From: Phoronis australis
Lineage: Eukaryota > Phoronida > Phoronidae
Reading direction: 5' to 3'
Assembly (NCBI GenBank): GCA_002633005.1
Contig: NMRA01000093.1
Location: forward strand, 827,296-891,295
DNA: 64,000 nucleotides
Part shown: positions 1 through 41,300 of the stretch, piece by piece
Numbering within the stretch: position 1 is the stretch's first letter
Layout: the number at the start of each line of letters is the position of its first letter
Notes under the pieces: generated by a model
Databases searched by the model: none
Told to the model about the DNA's origin: nothing
Seen by the model: only the letters and a program-made list of their open reading frames with translations
Program-made: the position numbers and the translations under genes

Positions 1-992
1 AGGGAGAGGGAGGGAGAGGAAGAGAGCTCGTAACAACTACAACTAACTTATTACTACCGGTATTATCAAAAGTGACGAAGGTCGCTAACGTATGCATGAA
101 TACTTGAATACACGGCACTGTCCGACTATATGTATTTGTGTGACGGCAGCAATTTTTACTTCAACGCAGCACACTTCAGATAATAAGAATCCTATTATTA
201 CATGAGATGGCAATAACAGGGCACTCGCACTTACAAACATACATCAGTGGCGGATTTAGGGGGGGGGGGGGGCAAGGGGTTGCACCCAGTGGCTTCGGGG
301 TGCGAATGCACAATGCGTAGGCCTTGAACAAACCCCGTTTAATGTTTTTTTAGTAATAAGGTCCACAAACCCAAAAATTCGAGACCCCTGAATCCCTAAA
401 GCTTAGGCTTGGCGCGCGTATGTGGCAAAAATCTGGTTATTCCTGTGCCTTGCCCCCCCTAACTCAAAATCCTGGATCCCCTCCTGCACATGTAGTTTTT
501 CATGTAAGCGTGGCTCACTGGCTCACAAACTCGTGCCTGGATTCAAGAAAGCGACTCTAGTGCTCCAAAACACAAACTGTTCACTGACTTACAAAGGAGG
601 GTCACCAACAAAGAAACACGGTGTGCGGATTCCCAGTATTAGACCTATCGTATTAGGCGATTGGTGAGCCGTGTTTGTGAGTTGGGAGTTGTGTTTTTGC
701 TTCCATAAGCCGTGTCATGTTAGTCGGTGCACCGTGCTTGACGGTAGGTGAGGTCAGCTTGTGATGATGAATTGGATGGTAAAGGCACGTGAGGCTTATT
801 TATAGGACAAGCGAATAATTGTGTTCATGCATTCTTCAGCTGCTTTGTTTCACTTCTTGATAAGTTTACACAGATGACAAGCATTGCTAAAACAAGAGAA
901 TTAGCGATTGTAAAGATATTTGATAGTATTTACACGTGTTGCTCGCTGTCTTACCCCAAACATGTGTTATGAAAACACAAGATTATTTTCAG
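1..992. other. Intron upstream of the first ferlin exon
   Basis: No coding exon is recognised. A purine (AGGG)n tract opens the window, and a G-run of 14 lies at about 259-272 in a GC-rich patch that looks like a repeat remnant. The 81-codon frame at 422-667 shows no recognisable protein. Confidence 0.6.
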
Positions 993-31223
<30,231 letters not shown>

Positions 31224-32190
31224 GTAAGCAGCCGCGCTTGCGGAGATAATTATCAGCACAGTGAATAACAATGGGTTATATTCCACCATTTTATCATCAG
31301 CAGTGAAATTATTTTCTTGTATCATACGAATATGAAATTATAAACTCATATTTCGGAGGCGAAAGTTCTCCATGTCAACCGCCCATACAACGACAGTTGC
31401 TCTATGATTATGGGATTTCATCCCTTTTAAAACTTTCTTGAATTAGGTACTCTACTCTCATACTAAACCGGTCTCATGAATTTTCTTACCGTGATAAAGT
31501 TCTATCGATTACCAGCACGAACAACGAAGTCACCAGCGACTGTAAAAAGCTCTTCAGAGTTTATTGAATCTCGCCAACCTTAAAATCGGAAATTTTAAAA
31601 GGGCGCCTGCGACTTAAGCTACAACAATCCAAGATGTTTTTGAACCTCAAAGTGCCTCGGTTAGGAATTCAACTTTGACAGCTAAACTGCGCCGAAATAA
31701 ACCTCTCACTACTCCACACTAACTTCATGACATGATTTGTATTTGGCACTCAACAACTATATGTTCTCGGAATGAGTTTTAACACACTCAATTTTGAATC
31801 GTTGTCACGTTGACTTGGTGATACTTGTGCGCTCTATTTACACGTTTCTGTAACTCAATGTATATTTTTGATTATCTAAATATTGACCCAATGTCGTACT
31901 TCACAAATAGTTCAGTGTTGAGTTGAGTTGTAGTAGTATAGAGTCTACGATTGCTCCACTCTCAGATATTCGTCCTTAAAGTCATATGATCCGTTTGTAG
32001 ACGTTTTAAAAACATCGTGAATCTGCATAAAAACCATTGAAACATACTCATTATGCTTCAAGTAAGATTCTATGAAATGTCCGATATTTAGGTTCCGTCC
32101 GATAATTAGGTACACTATGTGTATGTCTAAAAAACTTTAAAATTTGCCGATTGGTTGTTTGAATACAGCACGCAGTGAAGTTAGTGGTGA
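31224..32190. other. Non-coding stretch after the last ferlin exon
   Basis: AT-rich, with no recognised exon, repeat or element. In the annotated gene it would be the start of the next ferlin intron. Confidence 0.55.
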
Positions 32191-32453
32191 ATGGTTACAG
32201 TGGCATGGGCGCACCCAGAGGGGGGGCAATTTGGCGAATTGGGCAAAAGGTCCGCCTCAGCGAAACGAAAAGTCCGAGTAAAGGAGACAAAAGTCAGCGA
32301 CGACCGTGAGACAGAATTGTCACCATCATTGTCATCCCCATTTTCGTCTTTTCATGTAATTTTGCCAAGTGTTTCTCCATCTGAGCGCTTTCATTTCATT
32401 TATTCCTTTATTGAAAACACAGAAGCAATATATACCTTAGACAAAGGATACAC

Positions 32454-32502
32454 AGACACACACACAGACGTACATACAGACACACACACGCACACACATA
32501 CA

Positions 32503-32559
<57 letters not shown>

Positions 32560-32592
32560 GTGTGTTTGTCTGTGTCTGTACGTGTGTGTGTG
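32454..32592. repeat. CA/TG microsatellite arranged as a palindrome
   Basis: An interrupted (CA)n stretch (about 32454-32504) is followed at once by (GT)n (32505-32592). The interruptions, such as CGTACA...AGACACA and TGTCTGTGTCTGTACG, also mirror each other, so the ~140 bp can fold into one hairpin. Long Cys-Val or Thr-His frames here are artefacts of the repeat. Confidence 0.93.
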
Positions 32593-33015
32593 ATGCGTCG
32601 CCAGCACAAATACAAAACATCTGGGTCGAGTTCGGCCGGCTACGCTGGTGTGTTGCTGAGAAAGCAATATCCGGAGGATATCGCCGTGTATTCTGAAGGC
32701 GAGCACGTATTTTTGGTTACTTGATATTTTTTTGGCCAAGGGACAGTTATTGAAATCTACTCTTTAAAGACAGCCTCCAGCGGCTAAAACACCTTTTTGA
32801 CACCGGAAATGCAAGTATTATTGCTAGAATGGAGTTAATCAGTCGTGTAACATATTGGCTACAGGGGTCATCTTCCCAACTTGTTGTTGCGCTGTAGAAT
32901 CGAATAAGTTGGGAGCAACGGGAAAACGCCGCAATGGTCCATAAAAATATTGTTTTTTCTTCTTACATACCACAGCTAGTAATTAATTGGAACATAATAA
33001 AACCACTCATAATTC

Positions 33016-33016
33016 N
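33016..33016. other. Single N, probable contig junction cutting the BEL element
   Basis: The integrase frame of the retroelement runs cleanly to this base and loses family similarity beyond it, so unrelated sequence has been joined here. Confidence 0.7.
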
Positions 33017-34964
33017 GCACCATCCGCTCTACCGCCCCTTGATGATGAGGTCCTCCAGGCGGCCCAAATTTCCATTCCACGTTGTAACGTTGGCCACGAC
33101 ATTGGAGTTGCTCACGATTGAGACGAAGATTCAACTCTCTCATTTCATTATCAGCACCTCGAAAACACGTGGCATTGTCGCTGATTATCACAGCTGGTGC
33201 ACTACGTATGCTCACGAACCGCTCAAAGGCCTGGAGAAAGGCTGATGTTGAGAGATCTTGAACACATGTTAGATGGATTGCCCTTGTCACCGCACAGGTG
33301 AATACAGCACAATAACCCTTGGAGACGGTGTTTCTGGTGAGTTTCACATTAACTGGTCCCAAATAGTCCACTAACGTAGTCTTAAATGCTGGGGTACACG
33401 GCGTAATACGACAGCCAGGAAGATCGGCCATCTTTTGCTTCAACGGTTTCCCACGGTAACGTCTACAGGTCATACATTCGTAAACGACGCGTCGAGATAC
33501 GTTAATGTCTCCGATTAACCAGTAATTCTTACGGACTTCGAAGACAGTTCTGAGGTATCCTCCATGGAGTGCGTGGCGACGCCTCTCACGAACAACCAGC
33601 AGACTTATGTGACTTCGCTTTGGTAGTAGATATGGGTGACGGATGTCATAAGAAATCGGTGCCTTTCTGATGCGACCACCAACTCTATACACACCCTTTT
33701 CATCGTCGAAGAAAGGACTAAGACTCATTATCTGGTGGTTCGTGAAGTCAATTTCCCGTTGAGCACAACGGATCCAATACAACTCAGCTTCTTTCAGGTG
33801 CGCTCGAGTAGGCCATTTGGAAATCTGAGACGTCAGCGACTTTAACCACTGAGACCTTGGCAAATCTTTCAAAGACAAGATACGAGCAGTGACCATGAGC
33901 AGCCTTGACCAACTTGAGAACCGCTTAGGGTCAATGAACGGTGTGACAGCCACTTTCACAGCGTACATGTGGGCATTTCTGACGTGAAACTTCTTTTGCT
34001 CGGGATCATCTGAAATCTGAATAGTCTTGGGCGTAATGGGCCAAAGGGCAGGTGGTTGTTTTAGGAACTCTGGTCCGTCTATAACTTGTTGCATTTCAGC
34101 AGCCGTACCACCACGTGAGACAAGATCGATGACATTCTGTTTGGTTGGAACATAGGATAAGTCTTCAATTGGATCAAACTCTGACGTAACTTCGCCAACG
34201 CGGTATGTTACATACGACTTGAAAGATTTCGACTGACCACGTAACCAGCATATTGCAGTCAAACTGTCGGTCCACAATCTCCTGTAGGATACTTCAAGTC
34301 TTAGAGCTCTGTCAACACATATCATCAGCCGTGACAGAAGAAGGATCGCTTGAAGCTCTTTGCGTGGTATACTTGTCTGTTTCAACGGGGTAACTCGTGC
34401 TCTGGCACAAACGAACGACAGTTCAGCACTATCATCCTCTGGATAGGACCAACGTAGCCAAACACCCATACCCATGGCATCCTCAGAGGCATCACTGAAA
34501 CCGTGTAGTGACACTGTGGGCAGGGTTGTCAAGACTTTAAACTTTTCCGGGATAAGACAGCGAGGTATCTCAATCGTATTGACTTGTTCTAAATCCTTTT
34601 GGATTTCGTCCCATATGGAGCATAGCTCGCTTTGGGGTGTTAATGGCGTGTCCCAGTCTAACTCAAATTGCCACAAACGTTGAAGCAGAACCTTAGGACG
34701 TACGAGAACGCCTGACAATATTCCAAATACATCGTAGCAGGACGCAGTTTTCTTCAGAATGTTGCGTTTTGTCACCATTTCATGTTCGATCTTGACTGGT
34801 TTCACACTGAGTGTGTCTTTTTCGAGGTTCCATTTGGTCCCAAGTACAACAGCCTCACCATCGCTGGGAACGAATTCTGTTTCACAAATTTCGCTCACGT
34901 TGGATAACCACTTGCGAATCTTGAATTTCCCTTTGTCTAGTACTTCAGTAAGGCGGCCCTTCAA
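33017..34964 (-). CDS. BEL/Pao RT C-terminus, RNase H-like region and integrase (3' truncated)
   Basis: About 649 residues without a stop, in the same frame as the upstream RT. LHGFSDASEDAMG (about residue 155) is the RNase H-like start common in Pao elements. An H2C2 zinc-binding part follows at about 444-495 (HALHGGY...CMTCRRYRGK), then the integrase core with Asp 533 (LVDYLGP), Asp 596 (ISDNATCF) and Glu 646 (GAVERMV). The acidic triad is complete. The reading ends at the N at 33016, just after the Glu. The ATG at 34964 is only the first Met after the stop, not a real start. Confidence 0.9.
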
Positions 34965-35000
34965 CTGACTCGCATTCTGGGGTGTTCTCTGTGAATCGTT

Positions 35001-36327
35001 TCAATCGTCCATGTAAAACTGGTCTCGGGTGATGCGTTGAAGCTCTACATCATCAGGTGCATGCTCGTCAACTGTATGTCGTAACGCTACTATGGCTGCA
35101 GTTGGAGACGGTTTGTCACCGAATGTGACCGTTGTCAATTCGTAGACGTTGACAGGGTAATCTGGATGCTCTCTAAAGACATAACGGTGAAATCGAGCAT
35201 CCTCTGGTGTTATCTTAACTGCTTGAAACATCTTGCTAATGTCTGCTGCTATACCAACTTCAAACTCTCGAAATCGTAGTGCAACATCAAAAAGATCGCT
35301 GGTGATGTTTTTACCCTTCGCAAGGTAATCATTGAGAGAGTGCCCTTGATGTCTCGCCTTGCCGTCGAACACAACACGCAAAGGAGTAGTAATCGAGTCC
35401 TTCTTGACAGCAAAATGAGGCAGGAACCACATTCCCTTGTCTTCACGAGTGTCTCTCTGCAGCTCCTCTTCAGTAACAAGTCTGGCAACGCCACGGGACA
35501 CCTGGTCTCTCATCTGTTCGCAGTAAACTCTCCATTCATCTGGTCTGTTGCGAAACTGTTTCTCTAGGTTCTGAAGTCTGTTGACTGCATAAGTGTAGTT
35601 GTTTGGCAGTTTCTCTGGAGACTTCCTCCACGGCAAATTTATCTGGTATGAACCATCTTCTAGTCGAGTGACACTTTGCTTCATAAAGTCGGCAGCCTGC
35701 TTGTCCTGCTCTTCTGCAGTACACTTACAACGTTTCGGCTCCAAACCCATCCTCTCCAAACCAAGAAACTCTTCAAGCTCGCCTACTGCACATATTTGTG
35801 CGTAGTGTAGTAGGGCATTACACTGAAGCTCACCAGGACTACGACCCCCTTGAATGTACCACCCCAGCGGACATCTGGCAGCGATGGGGTCATCCAGTTT
35901 CGGACCAATGATTACTTCCTCTGAAGTGATCAGATCAGTATTGTCTACGCCCAGAAGCACGTCTATTAAGTCACAGGGAGCTTCGGTTATCTTGACGTTC
36001 TGTAAATGGGGATACTGTGCAATCTGCTGGTTGGAAACTATTGATGTGTCTCCGCACGGTTTTCGCATTTTAGTGAGTCTGACCTTACGAGATAGTGTTC
36101 CAGACAAATCTTCAATCACGCAGTCGACGACTCGGAGACTTTAAACTCATTGTGTTGCCGCCCACGGTGGTGAGTTGATATTCTTGCATATGGTGATCAG
36201 CAGACTTAGGAATGATACCTTCACGAATAAGTGAAACCTGGCTACCCTGGTCAAGAAGAATACGGACCATCACCTTTCTTGTGCCATGACTTATGTACCC
36301 CATCACAGTTGGCAAAACATTGGCCAA
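35001..36327 (-). pseudogene. BEL/Pao protease and N-terminal reverse transcriptase, broken
   Basis: Frame 36327-36112 has the aspartic protease motif ILLDQGSQVSLI (Asp at residue 26; DQG where most retroviral-type proteases have DTG/DSG). It shifts near 36120 into 36119-35001 (372 residues), with LLGVDNTDLI and CPLGWYIQG (end of protease region), VVFDGKARHQGHSLNDYL and AADISKMFQAVKI (RT), and the catalytic YMDD at residues 369-372. A TGA follows YMDD at once, and the same frame stays open beyond it. Confidence 0.88.
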
Positions 36328-37737
36328 GCCTTGACACGAGTGCTCATGTCTGCAGTGGAGGTCGGATTAGAATTCACTGGTTGAAACTCGGGTACCTGCG
36401 TATTCAAACCAGGAGTAAACGATGACTTGTCTGAGTTACCATAGCCATCGAGGCCGTATACAATGGGACATATCGAAGAGAAATGCGTATCTCTACCACA
36501 GGTCCGTATCTGGCAAGGAGCTTTGAACTGGCAGTTCTGTTGATCGAATGGGTGCTTTCCTGCTATGCAGTTATTATGTCCACATCTAAAGCAAATGTTA
36601 TTCTTCTTCATGATGTCAAATTTCGCATCTTGTTTCAATGTTCTGAACTTGTTACAGCCTTTAAGAAAATGGTTAGTGAACTTGGGATGCAAAGGACATT
36701 TTAATGGTAGTTTTGTACCAGGGGACACCGTTGCGTGATTCGTTGTTGTTTTGTACCGCTTGTGTTGCTGTTGTTGGCTTTGCACAGGTATCTCGCCACA
36801 GTCTTTGGCTTTCTGCAAGACAATCAGTTGCTCGTGTAGCCATTTGACCAAACCGGTCAGTGTATCTTCAGTTTCGCCATCACGGGTGCTTTTCAAGTAC
36901 TGAATGCGGTGTTCTTCTTTCATCTTACGTCGAATCTGTGTTAAAATGACCCTGTCATTCAGACCACCCGATAAACTGAGAGATTCTACTTGAACCTCAA
37001 AACACTGCAATGTTTCGACAAATGTTTCTAAAACTGGTAGGTCAATTCGCCCCCTTATAACATATGATTTTAGGTTGTCGATGTCTCTCAGCAAAGCGTC
37101 GATTATGCGGTCATCGTCACCATACTCATTGTCCAAAATCTCCCACGCCCTAGCAACACTCAAACAGTTTTTTTATTTTCCTTTTCTCCTTTTGCCTGTC
37201 CATTGATTCAATCAACTGATACAAACACTCAGTTTCTCCCAGAGATTTGGCAAAATACATGAACCGTTCTTTGAAGTGTTTGTATTCTCTCAAGTCACCT
37301 GAGAACGGAGGGAATTTAACCTTTGCCATTCGTACGGCAGATGTCGCTTCACTTGACTCGAGTTTCTCAGGTTTTGCAGCATGTGAGGGTTCTGGCTCTG
37401 TACCACGAGCAATGAGATGGTACATTATAGGTAGAGCAGATTTACGCACATCATCTATGTAGCCCTCAGCACGACCTTCAATATCGTTTACTGCCATTTC
37501 GTTATTAACGTCTTCCAGTTCACTCAGTTCAAGTTCTAACACTCGTTCGTTATGTATTTCCAGTTCATCCATACTATTTCGAATAGAATCTCCGAGTTTC
37601 TGGTATTCAGACTTCGGAATACCATCCGTGGAACTTAACAACAAGTGTGCCTGTTTGACAAATCCGGTTATTTTACGTTTGCTAGCCGCCCGGCTCGATT
37701 TAACACTTTTCAAGTCCGAGTCACAGGGCGCCGCCAT
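36303..37737 (-). pseudogene. BEL/Pao gag (capsid/nucleocapsid), frameshifted
   Basis: Two overlapping frames. 37737-37150 starts at an ATG and includes VKFPPFSGDLREYKHFKERF, the DUF1759 signature. 37163-36303 continues with ARAWEILDNEYGDD and two cysteine motifs, CFRCGHNNCIAGKH and CQIRTCGRDTHFSSIC. The frames switch at an A-run (T-run on the + strand, about 37167-37173), so a one-base slip is the likely break. Gag would form the particle core and bind element RNA. Confidence 0.88.
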
Positions 37738-38140
37738 TTTGAATTTTCAGTCTACGTTGAGTGCTATCGGAGAAAGTTCGGTAAAGTTCACTCTTATAGT
37801 TCGACTTCTACTTACATATCACACAAAAGTTGAAAAAGCTGTTATAGAATCACACGTTGAAACAATAAATAGTCTCTGCAATGCGTTTCGGCGAATAAAA
37901 TGCGATAAATATTGCGAGCGACTCGACGTTTATATATGTATATTTTTCAACTGTGTGGAACTACAAACAAATAACGCCACTGTCACAAACCGATAAAACG
38001 AACGACAGCGACATCTATAGAAAGGCTTATAACTAACTAGCAATCCGTCGCATGACAATCGAAGAGAAGTGAAGAAATCGGTGGACTATGCATCACTCTC
38101 TCCTAATAAACGAAAATATTTCTGTCCAGTTACTGCCCAG

Positions 38141-38313
38141 GAGTGTCGTACTTGTCATCGAGACCGAGTGCACAGAACTACTTACGCTATGTGGACAGAG
38201 GACACAAGATCGACTTTGCAGCAGAAGTTAACGGTTGGTGGCAAGAGAAGACTCAGTACAACTATACTACAGACACGTGTGATCCTGGTAGAATATGCGG
38301 GCACTACTTGCAG
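38141..38313 (+). CDS. CAP gene exon a (middle of CAP domain)
   Basis: The acceptor ACTGCCCAG precedes GA (phase 1) and the donor GTGCGT follows CAG. It reads VSYLSSRPSAQNYLRYVDRG, HKIDFAAEVNGWWQEKTQYN, then YTTDTCDPGRICGHYLQ. The W(W/Y)-E---Y-Y---TC--G--CGHY-Q pattern is the classic segment leading into CAP signature 1. Confidence 0.88.
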
Positions 38314-41300
38314 GTGCGTATGATTACTTGGCACGCTACGCAAAGCTGGTTATTTTTGTTACGGAAAATTCAAATACACAATTTGCCATAAGCATACGAA
38401 ATAGTATCCAAAGGGAATTTTTCACAGTGTGCAGGGGTGGGGCATACAACTACCATTCATGAGTGCAGTAAAAACTTTCACGTTTTTAAAAATCATCCTC
38501 GAACGTGTTTTCGTTATTGTACATGTGTTGGACTATTCTGGAAATTCGTTTGACGTTTTTGCAACACAAGAAAGCACACTTTAAACAAACCAATCCTCAC
38601 CTCAATTAGAGTTAAAGTGCAGTCATTGACAACTTTTTCACAAATTTTTGAAGTGGACTTAAATCAGAGGAATGATATTGAACGGAAACTGTATTTTATT
38701 CTGAATAAATTTTGGATAGTTTTCTATGAGTTGTTGATAAATTGTCTGTCCACGGATCCACCGACCGCAGTACAGCCAACAAGTGGCAAGGGGGTGAGGG
38801 TCAGCCATTCAATACCATGTTTAGTCTAATACCTGTGGAGAATTTCTGGCTTACACTGGTCACCGCTCTGATTCCCTAAGCCCCAGACAACTTTTAGGAC
38901 GGGTATTCAGCACTCCCTTTGTATTGATATACATGTAGATCTGGCTAATGAAGTGTAAGGTAATAGCAAGCACTAATTTCTTAACAATGGTGGTAGTTAT
39001 TACACCTAAATTGGTTTTCACTGGCATTTGTACAGAGTTAAAACCAGTAATGTGGAGAGTAGTTTTAACTTGGTAAATTTTAAATATTACAAAAAATAAA
39101 ACCTTAATTTGCGTTGATCTTGACAAACGACCGCTTCCCAACGGAACGTTGGTTTTAAACATGTTTCACACCTGTTTTCATTATTTTATACTCAAATCTC
39201 CTGTCTCCTTTTTTATTACCGGTTAGGGTTCCTTTCTTTTTATTTTGACTTTAAACGAAGTATCAAAATAACTTAGAAGTCAATTAATTGTAAACCCATC
39301 CCTGACTTTTCCAGATTACAGCTACACCAAACATGTCACAGCAAACAAAATTACACCTGCCATTATTTCAAGTTCAATATTTATTAGAACTCAAATCATA
39401 AAATATATACAAAAGTGCAAATATAGGGAAGATTTGGAACCTCTGGACAATTTTGGTTGCAGTAACTACATAACTATTTTTGCCTTTCCCTTTGTCATCA
39501 AAAATGAATTAACAGCTCTTGCCCACCGACCAACCTCATCCACTGCATTCTCTCGTCGACTACAAAGCTATCCATCTTCTTGTCTTCACACGTGTTCCAT
39601 TACAACTACAATCTAACTATCGAAATTGGCGCATCTGTTTCCGCGAATATCAGTGATCCGGTTAGTGTACTACTCCTCGAGTAAAATAGTTCAGCATGCC
39701 CTGGACCATAAGCGATGTTTTAAAAGTTATTGACATCTAATTTAGTCACTGTGTGTTATTTATAGATGTTTCAATGTAGCTTAGGTGTATATTAAAGAAC
39801 AATCTACGTGATATTGTTAACTCTGATCAGCATGTGTAAATCCACCCAGTATATCAATACGCACAGTCCGTTATCTTCAATCGTACCCAATGTTTGTAGT
39901 TTTTAGCTAAATAGTTCATCGATTTTCAAAAATCGAAAACCAAACTTGATTGTTTTTTCCATCTGAATACCGCTGTTGGTTGATGCATTTTGAAATTCGG
40001 CAGTATGTACAAGCAGAGATGTTTACTAAAGTTTATGACCGGGTAACTACACTTAATTGGGTCTTGCTGGCACCGGAAAATGCGGTCATCGCAAGTGAGT
40101 CCGACTTTGGCGCCGCGCTCTCTTTGATCCTGGTAAAAGCTGCTGAGAAGGACGAGCGGTGAAAAGTCACGCATATCTTTAGACACGACATAAAATCACA
40201 TTAGAGATGAGAGAAATTGGGTGAAGTATGACACCACAGAGTTTGGTGGTTTAGGAGATACTAGGGAAGTCTTCTGGGGGCAAAATGAGGCAATTTCTTG
40301 ATGTGGAATGGGTCATTTTTGACTACATTTTCTGCTGCAGTTTCTGCTTCAAACAGAGATTTTTCTGAATAATTTTGAAATCACATGATAGGTTTATGAC
40401 AAATGTAAACACAAATGGCACCGACACTAAAATATCGGTTACCATGGTAACACTGGAACTGTTTCCGTGGAGGTACATTTCATGCTTGTGAAAAGCCAGC
40501 AGTAAGTTATTATTATGATTATTATTATTATTATTATTACTATTATTAATGTAATATTTATGAGGGTAGCCCCATCAGTTCACACTGCTTTTCGTGGGGG
40601 TACTCAGTTATACCCTTATAGCGAAGCTGACTCAACGAGAAAACTAAAAAATAACATGGGCATGTAGAAGACTCCATGCCCTTGAAATTCATGCAAAAAA
40701 ATTTGTCAGCCCTTCAGGGAAGCTTGGTAATAGGTGTCTGAATTTCGCTATTTTCAGACCGCACATATGTGTATTTGTCGTGTTAAACCAGTCATGTCTA
40801 GTTGTGCGCCGTTTCTACGCATTAAAATGCCGTGGTATAATATAACAATTAAAAGACTTGGTTTGATTAAATGTTTCTATTTAATTTTAAGGACACAAGC
40901 AGTTCCCATTAAACTATGTTTATCCAACTCACTGAATACCAAACTAAAGCATGCACTGTGCGGTAGTTGAATGATGGCTGATCTAAAGTGCAGGTTCGAG
41001 AATTTATCTATTTATTTGGCACTGCCAGTCGCATCAAATGGGGTATTTTTACAAATTGCCGAGAGAAACAACTTTGAAAATTCTTGAGACATGCACAAGG
41101 AATATAGCGAGACATTTGAGAACCTTAAAAATGAGGGGATGGGAAGAAGGTTGACCGTGTCCTCCTGAGAAGTAGTCTGTTTGCCTCGGAGGCAGGTGCC
41201 TGCAGCAGGAGCTAAATTATCTACCGTCGTAGCTTCACTTTCCCGAATCATCGTTACAACCCTCGGTATATATTGGCGTCGCCAAAGACACTACACACAA

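Larger units (their letters stand above)
33017..37986 (-). mobile_element. BEL/Pao LTR retrotransposon, truncated at its 3' end
   Basis: Minus-strand order: gag with zinc knuckles, protease, reverse transcriptase with YMDD, RNase H-like part, integrase. This order with a DUF1759-type gag and DUF1758-type protease is typical of BEL/Pao. A possible 5' LTR lies between the gag start and 37986, where the minus strand begins TGTGACAGTGGC and has TATATAAACG (+ 37926-37935). With the 3' LTR lost at the N, the LTR cannot be verified. The element lies about 155 bp upstream of a CAP-gene exon and is oriented against it. Confidence 0.9.

Noticed and set aside
32191-32724. A 177-codon open frame on the + strand and several overlapping frames on both strands
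   Set aside because: The central part is only the translated CA/TG microsatellite (Cys-Val or Thr-His runs). The flanks show no protein signature.
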